From: Levilactobacillus mulengensis | Lineage (GTDB): Bacteria; Bacillota; Bacilli; Lactobacillales; Lactobacillaceae | Reading direction: 5' to 3' | DNA: 64,000 nucleotides | Assembly (NCBI RefSeq): GCF_003946045.1 | Contig: NZ_RHNW01000011.1 | Span: 50,265-114,264 of the forward strand | Shown here: one piece after another, positions 26,240 through 34,039 of the stretch | How the letters are laid out: the number at the start of each line of letters is the position of its first letter | How positions within the stretch are numbered: the first letter of the stretch is position 1 | Made by a program: the position numbers and the translations under genes | Notes under the pieces: model-generated | What the model was told of the DNA's origin: nothing | The model's database searches: none | What the model saw: only the letters and a program-made list of their open reading frames with translations

Positions 26240-26818
26240 CTAGTTCGTGTATTTGAATGGTAATTGGTGCTTGAAATTAGCAAAGCCGGTAAACATGTCG
26301 TCAATCGTGGCGGCGTCAATGAAGAGGTTCATATTTTCCTGTGGTGCAAAGCCTTCGTCGCAGCTCTTTTGCATCATGGCCACCAGTTGATCGTAGTAGT
26401 GGTCGATGTTGAAAAGGGCGATGGGTTTCTGGTGGACGTTGATCTGACTCCACGAGAGCATGGTCGTGAATTCCTCAAAGGTGCCAAAGCCGCCAGGGAG
26501 CACGATGAAGGCATCGGATTGGCGCAGCATTTCATCCTTGCGTTCGTCCATGGTGCTGGTCTCAAGCAGCGTGGTGATGTCCGTCTTGGCCAGGCCCATT
26601 TCGCTTAGAAAGGTCGGGATGATTCCGATGACCTCACCGCCAGCGTCCATGGTGGCGGTGGCAATGGCGCCCATGAGGCCTTCCTTGCCACCACCGTAAA
26701 CCAGTGGGTGGTGATTGTCGGCCAGGTATTGGCCCAGCGCATTCGTTTCCTTTAGAAAATTCGGATTGTAACCGTGGTTGGAGCCACAGAAGACACAAAC
26801 ATTTTTAACAGTTGGCAT
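26240..26818 (-). CDS. LOG-family protein (TIGR00730 Rossmann-like)
   Basis: 192 residues with CVFCGSN (about 7-13), GGGKEGLMGAIA (about 42-53) and the family signature PGGFGTFEEF (about 108-117), preceded by RKDEMLRQSDAFI. LOG proteins hydrolyse purine/cytokinin riboside 5'-monophosphates to base and ribose 5-phosphate; in bacteria the physiological substrate is usually unknown. ATG 26818 with GGGGGTAATCCT upstream; a TATAAT on minus at about 26855 fits its promoter. Confidence 0.9.
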   Translation of the reverse strand: MPTVKNVCVFCGSNHGYNPNFLKETNALGQYLADNHHPLVYGGGKEGLMGAIATATMDAGGEVIGIIPTFLSEMGLAKTDITTLLETSTMDERKDEMLRQSDAFIVLPGGFGTFEEFTTMLSWSQINVHQKPIALFNIDHYYDQLVAMMQKSCDEGFAPQENMNLFIDAATIDDMFTGFANFKHQLPFKYTN

Positions 26819-26905
26819 AGGATTACCCCCAAAGTTTTTAGTCTAAATAATTATACCGCAAAATGGTTCCGACCTGGCGAATAAAGTCACTTAGTTAATG
26901 ACTGA

Positions 26906-26984
26906 CCTTAACACCCTAGTTTTGATTGCCGCCGGCTAGCTCGCTGAGTAAGCTAGGGGTAATCAAAATGAGTCGGTGTTAAGG
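26906..26984 (+). promoter_or_regulatory. Leader hairpin that covers the ribosome binding site of the next gene
   Basis: CCTTAACACC (26906-26915) pairs perfectly with GGTGTTAAGG (26975-26984); inside are TTTTGATT 26920-26927 / AATCAAAA 26961-26968 and CTAGC 26936-26940 / GCTAG 26952-26956. The last four bases of the outer arm are the AAGG of the ribosome binding site AAGGAGG (26981-26987). In RNA this would hide the site. Confidence 0.75.
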
Positions 26985-26996
26985 AGGATGAACAAT

Positions 26997-27908
26997 ATGG
27001 CGTTTAAAAGAATTGTCGTCGCTGGCGGTGGGACACTGGGCAGTCAGATTGCCTACCAAGCAGCCTATAGTGGGTTTCAGGTGACTATCTATGATCTGAA
27101 TGCAGCGGCTATCGCGGCGGCCAAGCGGCGGATTGCCACCTGGGACCAAGCCTACGCCCAGGAAATGAATGCCACGCCAGCCGTAATTCACGACACGAAT
27201 GAGCGCTTGGCCTTTGCGACCGACCTGGAGACGGCAGTGGAGGACGCGGACCTGGTGATTGAAGCGGTGCCCGAAGTTGTGGCCATTAAGAACGAATTTT
27301 ACGCAGCTCTGGCCAAGGTCGCGCCGGCTCGCACCATCTTCGCGACGAACTCCTCAACACTAGTACCTAGTCAATTCGCGGCCATTACCGGGCGGCCTGC
27401 CCAGTTCTTGGCACTCCATTTTGCCAATCACGTGTGGGAAAACAACATGGCGGAGGTCATGGGGCACCGAGGCACGTCGCCTGAGGTCTACCAACAGGTC
27501 GTGGCGTTTGCCCGGCAGATTGGGATGGTTGTTATCCAGCTACACAAGGAGCAGCCCGCCTACATTCTCAATACAATCTTGATTCCCTTCGTGGATGCGG
27601 CTCTGGTCTTGTGGGTCCATGGCGTCGCTGATCCGCAAACGATTGACCGGGCCTGGATGGTGGCCACGGGAGCGCCCATGGGACCCTTTGGCATTCTGGA
27701 TGAGATTGGGTTACGGACGGCCTACAACATTATGCTAGCGGCCAGCACGGAGCCAGGAAAGGGTACGCTGGTCGACGTCGCCCACAAGATCAAGTCAGAA
27801 ATGATCGATCAAAATAAACTGGGACAGGAAAGTAACCAGGGATTTTACAGCTATCCGGCACCGGCCTTTGCGTCGGCGAAATTTTTAAAGGATGACGGCA
27901 AAGATTAA
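26997..27908 (+). CDS. 3-hydroxyacyl-CoA dehydrogenase family protein
   Basis: NAD-dependent oxidation/reduction of 3-hydroxyacyl-CoA; 303 residues. Rossmann motif VVAGGGTLGSQIA (about 6-18), EAVPE.V..K (about 83-93), TNSSTLVPSQF (about 111-121) and the catalytic His in ALHFANHV (about 133-140), then the C-terminal helical domain (RAWMVATGAPMGPFGILDEIG). The first GxGxxG glycine pattern is GGGTLG, as is usual in lactobacilli. ATG 26997 is 9 bases from AAGGAGG, which is inside the leader hairpin. No fatty-acid oxidation partner genes are near, so the substrate may be a short hydroxy acid. Confidence 0.88.
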   Translation: MAFKRIVVAGGGTLGSQIAYQAAYSGFQVTIYDLNAAAIAAAKRRIATWDQAYAQEMNATPAVIHDTNERLAFATDLETAVEDADLVIEAVPEVVAIKNEFYAALAKVAPARTIFATNSSTLVPSQFAAITGRPAQFLALHFANHVWENNMAEVMGHRGTSPEVYQQVVAFARQIGMVVIQLHKEQPAYILNTILIPFVDAALVLWVHGVADPQTIDRAWMVATGAPMGPFGILDEIGLRTAYNIMLAASTEPGKGTLVDVAHKIKSEMIDQNKLGQESNQGFYSYPAPAFASAKFLKDDGKD

Positions 27909-27922
27909 GTGTCGCGAGTCGG

Positions 27923-27951
27923 AGTCTGGTGAGCGATTGCCAGACTTTTTT
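27923..27951 (+). terminator. Terminator of the hydroxyacyl-CoA dehydrogenase gene
   Basis: AGTCTGG (27923-27929) / CCAGACT (27940-27946) followed by six Ts. Confidence 0.9.
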
Positions 27952-28068
27952 GATGCACACTTTTTTCGGGTTAGGTTGAATCTTACGCCAATTTACCGAG
28001 ATTGCAACCCAAATCAGGGTATAAAATTAACTGGGGGTGTACCATAAGTGACCGATGAGATTTCCCAT

Positions 28069-28105
28069 GAAAATCGTTATTTCTGCCATTGAAATAGTTA
28101 TTTTC
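28069..28105. repeat. Imperfect palindrome in an otherwise empty gap
   Basis: GAAAATCGTTATTTC (28069-28083) and GAAATAGTTATTTTC (28091-28105) are inverted copies with three mismatches. The gap 27952-28146 otherwise shows no gene; its role is unknown. Confidence 0.4.
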
Positions 28106-28146
28106 ACAGTCGCCAACGGGTGGCCGACTAAAATTTAACCGCAAAA

Positions 28147-28190
28147 AAAACCGGCAACACCAGCCCCTGAGGACTGTGTGTTGCCGGTTT
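28147..28190 (-). terminator. nrdHEF terminator
   Basis: On minus, AAACCGGCAACAC (from 28190) pairs with GTGTTGCCGGTTTT and is followed by a run of eight Ts. Confidence 0.92.
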
Positions 28191-28200
28191 CGGCGTTAAT

Positions 28201-29196
28201 TTAATGTTGAGAATCGTCTGGGTCGGCAGGTTCGCCAATGTTATAGTCGTCGTTGCTCATGGCTTCAACGTTTCCTAACAAGTAGCCGTTGCCGACTTGG
28301 GAGAAGAAGTCGTGGTTGGCGGTCGACGTGGAAATCCCGTTCATGACCACGGGGTCGACGTCTTCGGCCGTATCGGGGAAGAGGGGATCTTGACCGAGGT
28401 TCATCAGTGCCTTATTGGCGTTGTAGCGGATGAAGGTCAAGACCTTGTCGGACCAGCCGATTTGGTCGTATAGCGTGTGGGTGTATTGTTCCTCGTTGGC
28501 ATACAGTTTGTACAAGAAGTCGTACATCCAGTCCTTCATCTGTTGCTGCTCGTTATCGGTCAATTCTTTCATGCCTAACTGGAATTTGTAGCCAATGTAG
28601 GTGCCGTGAACCGACTCGTCCCGCAAAATCAATTTGATGATTTCGGCGACGTTGTTCAGCTTGTTGTGCCCCAGGTAGTAGAGCGGGGTGAAGAAGCCAG
28701 AGTAGAACAGGAAGGTTTCCAAGAACACACTGGAGATTTTTTTCTTCAGGGGATGTTCATCGTCGTGGTACAGATCGTAGATGCGCTTGGTCTTGTTTTG
28801 TAAAAATTCTTCCGAATCGCTCCATTGGAAAATTTCATCAATTTCGTCCGGCGTGTTCAGCGTGGAAAAGATCGTTGAATAACTCTTAGCGTGAACGGAC
28901 TCCATGAATTGGATGTTGTTCAGGACCGCCGTTTCGTGGGGCGTCCGGACATCGCGACGAAGGGCCGCCATTCCATCCTGAGACTGCAGGGTGTCTAGCA
29001 GGGTCAAGCCCCCAAAGACGTGGCCCACGACCCATTTATGGTCGGTGTCTAACGTCCGCCAGTCGTCCAGGTCATTGGAGACGGGGATCCGGGTGTCTAA
29101 CCAGAATTGTTCCGTTAATTTTTCCCAGGTGGCCTTGTCGATCTCATCGGAGACCTGGTTCCAGTTGATTGCGTTGTAATTTTCAGTTCTTGCCAT
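28201..29196 (-). CDS. nrdF: Class Ib ribonucleotide reductase, beta subunit
   Basis: 331-residue ferritin-like radical subunit carrying the dimetal-tyrosyl cofactor. Metal ligands and radical Tyr are visible: Asp in LTLLDTLQSQ (about 67), Glu/His and Tyr in FMESVHAKSYSTIF (about 97-110), Glu in LETFLFYSGF (about 159) and Glu/His in LRDESVHGTYIGYKF (about 192-206). No nrdI for manganese loading is seen in this operon. ATG 29196 is preceded by AAAAGGAG. Third gene of nrdHEF. Confidence 0.95.
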   Translation of the reverse strand: MARTENYNAINWNQVSDEIDKATWEKLTEQFWLDTRIPVSNDLDDWRTLDTDHKWVVGHVFGGLTLLDTLQSQDGMAALRRDVRTPHETAVLNNIQFMESVHAKSYSTIFSTLNTPDEIDEIFQWSDSEEFLQNKTKRIYDLYHDDEHPLKKKISSVFLETFLFYSGFFTPLYYLGHNKLNNVAEIIKLILRDESVHGTYIGYKFQLGMKELTDNEQQQMKDWMYDFLYKLYANEEQYTHTLYDQIGWSDKVLTFIRYNANKALMNLGQDPLFPDTAEDVDPVVMNGISTSTANHDFFSQVGNGYLLGNVEAMSNDDYNIGEPADPDDSQH

Positions 29197-29255
29197 GTGC
29201 GGGCACTCCTTTTAGTGTGCGTCTGTTTGTTCCCAAAACAAGTCGGTGGGCCGGT

Positions 29256-31430
29256 CTAAATGACACAGCTTTCACACTGGTTGGCGCCGACTTCGTTGTT
29301 GTCGTCGGTGAAGGTCCGAACGTAGTAGAGGGACTTGATGCCCTTGTGGTAGGCGTAGTTCCGCAGAATGCTTAGATCCCGCGTCGTCATCTTATCCGTC
29401 CGGCCATTCTTCCATTCGTACAGGCCAGTTGGCATCGTGGAACGCATGAACAGCGTCAGGCTCATCCCTTGATCCACGTGCTTCTGAGCGGCAGCGTAAA
29501 CGTCAATGACCCGGCGCATGTCGGTGTCGTAGGCGGACTTGTAGTAAGGCATGGTGTCGTTGCTGAGGTAGGGCGCTGGGTAATAGATCTTCCCAATCGT
29601 CTTTTCCTGGCGTTCTTCGATTCGGTTGATGATGGGGTGCAGGCTCGCAGTCGTATCGTTGATGTAGGAAATGGACCCGTTAGGCGCAACGGCCATCCGG
29701 TTTTGATGGTACAGGCCATCCTGCATGACTGCGGTCTTTAAAGCTGCCCAGTCTTCGGGTGAAGGGAGCCACACGTCAGCGAATAACTCCTGAACCTTCG
29801 CGTTGGCTGGCCGCCAGTCGGTCGTGGTGTAGCGGTCAAAGTAACTGCCATCGGCGTAGGCACTCTTGTCAAAGTTGTGGAACGTTTCGTGGCGTTCCTT
29901 AGCAATTTGGTTGGAAGCCTTTAACGTCCAGTAGTTCAGCAGCATGAAGTAAACGCTGGTAAAGTCGATGCTGTCCTTGGAACCGTACATCATGTGGTTC
30001 TTGGCAAAGTAGCTGTGTAAGCCCATGGCGCCCAAACCAATCGTGTGGGCCAATTGATTGCCCTTTTGAATAGAAGGCACCACGTCAATGTCAGAGTGGT
30101 CGGTGACAAAGGTCAGAGCCCGGACCATCGTTTCGACGGAATGGCCAAAGTCGGGAGCCGCCATGAGGTTGACGATGTTGGTCGACCCCAGGTTGCAGGA
30201 GATGTCGGTGCCTAATTGGCTGTATTCCTGACGATTGTTGACGGTGGAAGGCGTTTGGACCTGCATGATTTCGGAGCATAAATTACTCATCACGATGCGC
30301 CCGTCGATGGGGTTTTCACGGTTAGCCGTATCAATGTTGACGATGTAGGGGTAACCGGATTCCTGCTGGAGCTTGCCAATATCCGTTTCCAAGTCGCGCG
30401 ACTTTAGTTTCTTCTTATGAATGTCGGGGTTGGCGACCATGTTGTCGTATTCCTTGGTGATATCCACGTAGGAGAAGGGCTTGCCGTAGATCCGTTCAAC
30501 GTCGTAAGGACTGAACAGGTACATATCCTCGTCGGCCGCGCAGAGTTCGTAGAATTTATCGGGCACGGTAATGCCCAAGGACAATGTCTTCAGCCGAATC
30601 TTTTCGTCGGCGTTTTCCTTCTTTGCGCTCAAGAAGGCCACGATATCTGGATGGAAGACGCTCAGGTAAACGACCCCGGCGCCTTGACGTTGGCCCAGTT
30701 GGTTGGAGTAGGAGAAGCTGTCTTCGAGTAACTTCATGACGGGCACGACCCCGGACGCAGCGCCCTCGATGTGCTTGATGGGGTCACCGGCACCCCGCAG
30801 GTTGGAGAGGCTAATGCCGACCCCACCACCGATACGAGAGAGTTGCAGGGCGGAGTTGATGGTCCGGCCAATCGTATTCATGTCATCTGTCGACTGAATC
30901 AGGAAGCAGGAGACCAGTTCGCCCCGGCGAGAACGACCGGCGTTTAGGAAGCTAGGCGTGGCTGGTTGGTAGCGTTGGTGAATGATTTCATCCGCTAGGT
31001 CATGCGCCAGTTGTTGGTCTCCGTCGGCGAAGTCCAAGGCGTTCATGGCCACCCGGTCGATGAAGTTTTCTAAGTAGTAGTCGTTGTCATCCGTCTTCAA
31101 GGCGTATTGGGCGTAGAACTTATAAGCGGCCATGAAGGATTTGAAATGGAAATTCTGGGCGCGCAGGTAGGCGTACAGGTCTTCAATAAAGCTCATGGGA
31201 TAGGCGGCGATGACTTTCTCTTCCACGTAATTGTTGGCAATCAAAAAATCAAAGCGTTCCTGTAAGGAGGTAAATTTTTTGGTATTGGGAATCACGTTTT
31301 CCTTCAGAAAGGCTTGGAGGGCCTCTTGATCCTTGTTCAACGGAATTTGACCGTCAACGGGGATGTTGATTTCGTTATTTAAGTCGTAATACGTCACGTC
31401 GGTTAAGTCTTTTAAAGGCATACTGATCAA
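29256..31430 (-). CDS. nrdE: Class Ib ribonucleotide reductase, alpha subunit
   Basis: 724 residues; reduces ribonucleoside diphosphates. RNR-N domain at the start, RIGGGVGISLSNLRG (about 195-209), active-site segments SNLCSEIMQ (about 385) and NLGSTNIVNLMA, MAVAPNGSISYINDT (about 575), and the C-terminal redox pair CESC at residues 719-722 that receives electrons from NrdH. Lacks the ATP-cone of class Ia, consistent with NrdE. AGGAAGAG precedes ATG 31430. Confidence 0.96.
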   Translation of the reverse strand: MISMPLKDLTDVTYYDLNNEINIPVDGQIPLNKDQEALQAFLKENVIPNTKKFTSLQERFDFLIANNYVEEKVIAAYPMSFIEDLYAYLRAQNFHFKSFMAAYKFYAQYALKTDDNDYYLENFIDRVAMNALDFADGDQQLAHDLADEIIHQRYQPATPSFLNAGRSRRGELVSCFLIQSTDDMNTIGRTINSALQLSRIGGGVGISLSNLRGAGDPIKHIEGAASGVVPVMKLLEDSFSYSNQLGQRQGAGVVYLSVFHPDIVAFLSAKKENADEKIRLKTLSLGITVPDKFYELCAADEDMYLFSPYDVERIYGKPFSYVDITKEYDNMVANPDIHKKKLKSRDLETDIGKLQQESGYPYIVNIDTANRENPIDGRIVMSNLCSEIMQVQTPSTVNNRQEYSQLGTDISCNLGSTNIVNLMAAPDFGHSVETMVRALTFVTDHSDIDVVPSIQKGNQLAHTIGLGAMGLHSYFAKNHMMYGSKDSIDFTSVYFMLLNYWTLKASNQIAKERHETFHNFDKSAYADGSYFDRYTTTDWRPANAKVQELFADVWLPSPEDWAALKTAVMQDGLYHQNRMAVAPNGSISYINDTTASLHPIINRIEERQEKTIGKIYYPAPYLSNDTMPYYKSAYDTDMRRVIDVYAAAQKHVDQGMSLTLFMRSTMPTGLYEWKNGRTDKMTTRDLSILRNYAYHKGIKSLYYVRTFTDDNNEVGANQCESCVI

Positions 31431-31530
31431 CTCTTCCTTTTCTTAATTTGCGTAAAATTCAAACAAAAATGGCGGCACCGTGAACAAACACGACGTCGCC
31501 AAGACGGGTTTGTGCCGAACTAAAAAAGGC

Positions 31531-31758
31531 TTAGCCCGCGATTTGCGTTAATTGGTCCGGACGGAAGCCATAGAAGGCTGGGATGCCCGGTGCTTCAACA
31601 ACGGGAACGGCTTGGAAACCCTTCTCCTTGAGGTACGTCACATATTCGGGATTTTGGTTAATATTCCGTTCTTCAAAATCCACGTTATGTTCGCTCAGAA
31701 AACGCTTTGTCATCTTGCACTGCATACAATTGTTCTTTGAATAGACTGTTACTTTCAT
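31531..31758 (-). CDS. nrdH: Glutaredoxin-like protein NrdH
   Basis: 75 residues from ATG 31758 after GAGGAAGTG; the frame extends upstream but without a site. Redox motif CMQC (residues 11-14) and the NrdH signature QAVPVVEAPG...FGFRPD-like end (here YGFRPDQLTQI). Supplies electrons to NrdE. A 100-base gap separates it from nrdE on the same strand. Confidence 0.95.
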   Translation of the reverse strand: MKVTVYSKNNCMQCKMTKRFLSEHNVDFEERNINQNPEYVTYLKEKGFQAVPVVEAPGIPAFYGFRPDQLTQIAG

Positions 31759-31832
31759 GGTTGACACTTCCTCGTAAAATTCATTATCAATGTGTTCAGT
31801 GTACACCAGATATGGAAAATTACAATCAAAAA

Positions 31833-31883
31833 AGACACTATATTTGGTAGTTGAAACATACAATAACTACCAAATATAGTGTC
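31833..31883. promoter_or_regulatory. 20-bp perfect inverted repeat upstream of nrdHEF (probable NrdR site)
   Basis: AGACACTATATTTGGTAGTT (31833-31852) and its exact reverse complement (31864-31883) flank 11 bases. Each arm carries ACACTATAT, the half-pattern of NrdR boxes. On minus, a promoter TTGTAA - 16 bases - TACACT follows at once. NrdR control is known for nrd operons; here it is inferred. The repeat could also form a terminator hairpin, with Ts on its minus-strand side. Confidence 0.65.
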
Positions 31884-31957
31884 TGAACGGATAAACTTTT
31901 TTTATTAGCCACCAACGACCAACTACGGTAAAATAGTCAGTAAAGGTGGCGGAGAAA

Positions 31958-32566
31958 TTGACTAATCACTATTATACACAAAATCCAGACGTTTTACACG
32001 AGGAACATCATTGGCCGTTTACCCTCTTAGGCAACGAATTGTTGTTTACCACCGACAACGGTGTTTTTTCTAAAAACCGGGTGGACTACGGCTCGCGGGC
32101 ACTGCTGAACGCGTTTAACGCCGACAAGACACCGGCTGGTCCTTGGTTGGATCTCGGCACGGGCTATGGCCCAATCGGCCTAGCACTGGCGAAGAAGTGG
32201 CCTGATCGTCAGGTCACTATGGTCGATGTGAATGAATTAGCCTTGGATTTGGCCCGGCAAAACGCGGTTGCCAACCAAATTGAAAACGTGGAAATCAAGA
32301 CCTCAGACGTCTACACCCACGTCACGGAGCGTTACGCAGCTATCATTACGAATCCGCCCGTTCGTGCCGGTAAGCAGGTCGTGACGGCCATGCTGACCGG
32401 GGCCAAGGATCATTTGCTCCCGGGGGGAACGTTGACCGTGGTCTTACAGAAGAAGCAAGGCGCACCGTCGGCTGAGAAAACTATGATGGCAACGTTTGGT
32501 AACTGTACGAACATTAAGAAGGATAAAGGCTACTATATCTTGGAGAGCACACTGACAACCGATTAG
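31958..32566 (+). CDS. Class I SAM methyltransferase, RsmC-like (16S rRNA G1207)
   Basis: 202 residues from TTG 31958 (MTNHYYTQNPD). SAM motif LDLGTGYGPIGLALA (about 64-78), acidic MVDVNELAL (about 89-97) and the catalytic NPPVRAGK (about 132-139) as in RsmC-type base N2-methyltransferases. A GTG at 31946 is in frame, but GGCGGAG between the two acts better as ribosome binding site for TTG. Cotranscribed with tadA (18-base gap). Confidence 0.88.
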   Translation: MTNHYYTQNPDVLHEEHHWPFTLLGNELLFTTDNGVFSKNRVDYGSRALLNAFNADKTPAGPWLDLGTGYGPIGLALAKKWPDRQVTMVDVNELALDLARQNAVANQIENVEIKTSDVYTHVTERYAAIITNPPVRAGKQVVTAMLTGAKDHLLPGGTLTVVLQKKQGAPSAEKTMMATFGNCTNIKKDKGYYILESTLTTD

Positions 32567-32584
32567 CTGAAAGGAGGGGTCCCC

Positions 32585-33136
32585 GTGCGCGACCAGAGTT
32601 ATACCGGATTACAGCGTCACTATATGGAAGAGGCCCTCTTTGAAGCGGATCAAGCCGCCATCATTGGCGAGGTGCCGATTGGTGCCGTCATTGTGCACGA
32701 TGATCACATCGTGGGGCGGGGACACAACCTCCGCGAGCACGGCAACGATGCCACGATGCACGCCGAGGTGCGCGCTATTGAAGAGGCCTGTGGGACCTTG
32801 AAGAGTTGGCGGCTGGAAGACTGTCAGCTCTACGTGACGATTGAACCGTGCCTGATGTGTAGCGGCGCGATTATTAATTCACGAATTCCCGAAGTCTTTT
32901 ATGGCGCGCGTGATCCCAAGGCGGGCGCGGTCGATAGTCTCTATGAAACGCTGACGGATACGCGGTTGAATCACACCGTGACGGTCCATGAAGGGCTATT
33001 AGCCAAGGATGCTGGCGAGCGGATGGTCAGCTTTTTCCAGGCGGCCCGCAAACGGCAGAAGGCGGCGAAGAAGGCGCGGCAAGCAGCCAAACGCGCAGAA
33101 GCTAACAAGACGCTAGACAGCAAGAATAAATCATGA
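32585..33136 (+). CDS. tadA: tRNA-adenosine(34) deaminase TadA
   Basis: Makes inosine at the wobble base of tRNA-Arg(ACG). Zinc ligands and proton shuttle: HAE (residues 59-61) and PCLMC (88-92). 183 residues, with an unusually long Lys/Ala/Arg-rich coiled C-terminal tail (about 150-183). GTG 32585 after AAAGGAGGGG. Followed by ffs, as usual. Confidence 0.95.
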   Translation: MRDQSYTGLQRHYMEEALFEADQAAIIGEVPIGAVIVHDDHIVGRGHNLREHGNDATMHAEVRAIEEACGTLKSWRLEDCQLYVTIEPCLMCSGAIINSRIPEVFYGARDPKAGAVDSLYETLTDTRLNHTVTVHEGLLAKDAGERMVSFFQAARKRQKAAKKARQAAKRAEANKTLDSKNKS

Positions 33137-33139
33137 TAC
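33117..33139 (+). promoter_or_regulatory. ffs promoter
   Basis: TAGACA and TACACT with 17 bases between, lying over the end of tadA (-10 at about 33139). It places the RNA start near 33147. Confidence 0.65.
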
Positions 33140-33145
33140 ACTAGT

Positions 33146-33287
33146 ATTTGCCGTAAAGGCCTTGGAGCAAGGGTGGGCTTACGAATCGTGTCAGGTCCGG
33201 AAGGAAGCAGCACTAAGTTCGTTTCGCTTTGTGCTTCAAGTTTATGTGATAATTCCAACTCCTAGTCCGTGGACTGGGAGTTTTTTT
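33146..33287 (+). ncRNA. ffs: Signal recognition particle RNA (small bacterial type) and terminator
   Basis: The conserved SRP domain IV is present: GTGTCAGGTCCGGAAGGAAG then CAGCACTAAG (about 33189-33218). The arms CTTGGAGCA (33161) and TGTGCTTCAAG (about 33231-33241) close the rod. A terminator AACTCCTAGTCC GT GGACTGGGAGTTTTTTT ends at 33287. Lies between tadA and dnaX as in other Firmicutes. Confidence 0.92.
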
Positions 33288-33343
33288 GTGTCTAAGATAA
33301 GATGTTCAAGTGTTTTTGTTAGGCTATTTTATATGGTCGAAAC

Positions 33344-33464
33344 GTGGGACAAAAGGCAGCCGGTTCCGCTTAAAACTGATAACCAAACAATCCAAGATCG
33401 GGATTATTCGGTTATCAGCCTTAATGCTCGCCGGCTAACCGCCTCTTGCCCCACTCTGTTTTTT
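33344..33464. repeat. Long imperfect hairpin element (about 110 nt)
   Basis: Nested arms: GTGGGACAAAAGGCAGCCGG (33344-33363) with CCGGCTAACCGCCTCTTGCC CCAC (to 33454); CTGATAACC with GGTTATCAG; AATCC with GGGATT at the tip. Six Ts follow. The 3' arm recurs alone at 6049-6077. Probably a dispersed palindromic repeat that can end transcription. Confidence 0.65.
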
Positions 33465-33513
33465 CGTGTCCAAATTTAGCCCATTAAGTTCCGGTAAATC
33501 TCCGACTTGAGTC

Positions 33514-33715
33514 GTGACAGGACCCGGTCAAAAAGGCTATAATGTTAATCAGTGAATTTAAGCAAAATGGGTAAAATTATGAAGAACGTTTGTGTTACAC
33601 GTAAAGAAATATTTCGGCTAACCATTGGTGAAATAGGCAGGTCGATGAGGCCTGAGTAGTTGTAGAGCTGATGAAAATACCGCCGAAAAATAATCAGCGG
33701 GTTAAGTCAGCGTCC
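33514..33715 (+). promoter_or_regulatory. Promoter and 5' segment of structured element B
   Basis: GTGACA (about 33514-33519), 18 bases, TATAAT (33538-33543). GGGTAAAATTAT follows at about 33569, as after the -10 box of copy A. A hairpin GCTGAT/ATCAGC (about 33667-33696) precedes the core. No gene is seen in 33465-33715. Confidence 0.65.
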
Positions 33716-33986
33716 GCCGCAGGGCTGGTGAAAATGAGCTGACTAGGTCGGTGTGAGTGACCAGAGGCAGATCAAGGTGACCAGCTGTGTCGGTGGTCTT
33801 GGCCGGGGGTCTATCCCGGCCTAGAGCACGGGGCGGCCTTGGAAACTCGCGATTCTCAGCGCGGTTTCAAGCCGAGCTGGAAGACCGTTTCTCAGGCTGG
33901 AAGCGTTCCCCACAGCAGGGCACCTTGAATCTGCCGCCGGGAACGGCGCCCACAGCGTCACGGCCCATTTTCACCAGCCCGGAGGC
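33716..33986 (+). ncRNA. Structured dispersed RNA element, copy B
   Basis: Core from GCCGCAGGG (33716) to CCCGGAGGC (33986). Terminal helix is a perfect 15 bp: GGGCTGGTGAAAATG 33722-33736 / CATTTTCACCAGCCC 33966-33980. P2 GGCAGAT 33766-33772 / ATCTGCC 33929-33935; P3 GCTGTG / CACAGC; hairpin GGCCGGG 33801-33807 / CCCGGCC 33815-33821; second hairpin GGAAACTCGC / GCGCGGTTTC. It ends 54 bases before dnaX with no clear promoter between, so dnaX may be read from the element's promoter. Confidence 0.87.
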
Positions 33987-34039
33987 AAAATCAACGACCA
34001 TTTAACCAGATGAATATTTTCAAGAAAGGAACAGATTGC

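Noticed and set aside
27952..28146. Small RNA or gene in the gap between the hydroxyacyl-CoA dehydrogenase gene and nrdF
   Set aside because: Only one imperfect palindrome was seen; no promoter and terminator pair supports a transcript.
33162..33479. 105-codon frame across the SRP RNA
   Set aside because: It overlaps the conserved SRP core and its terminator; no homology in the translation.
33787..34039. Open frames running through element B (33787-34005) and element A (7773-7877) into dnaX and dut
   Set aside because: They are made of stem-loop sequence, lack ribosome binding sites, and the true dnaX and dut starts with good sites lie downstream.
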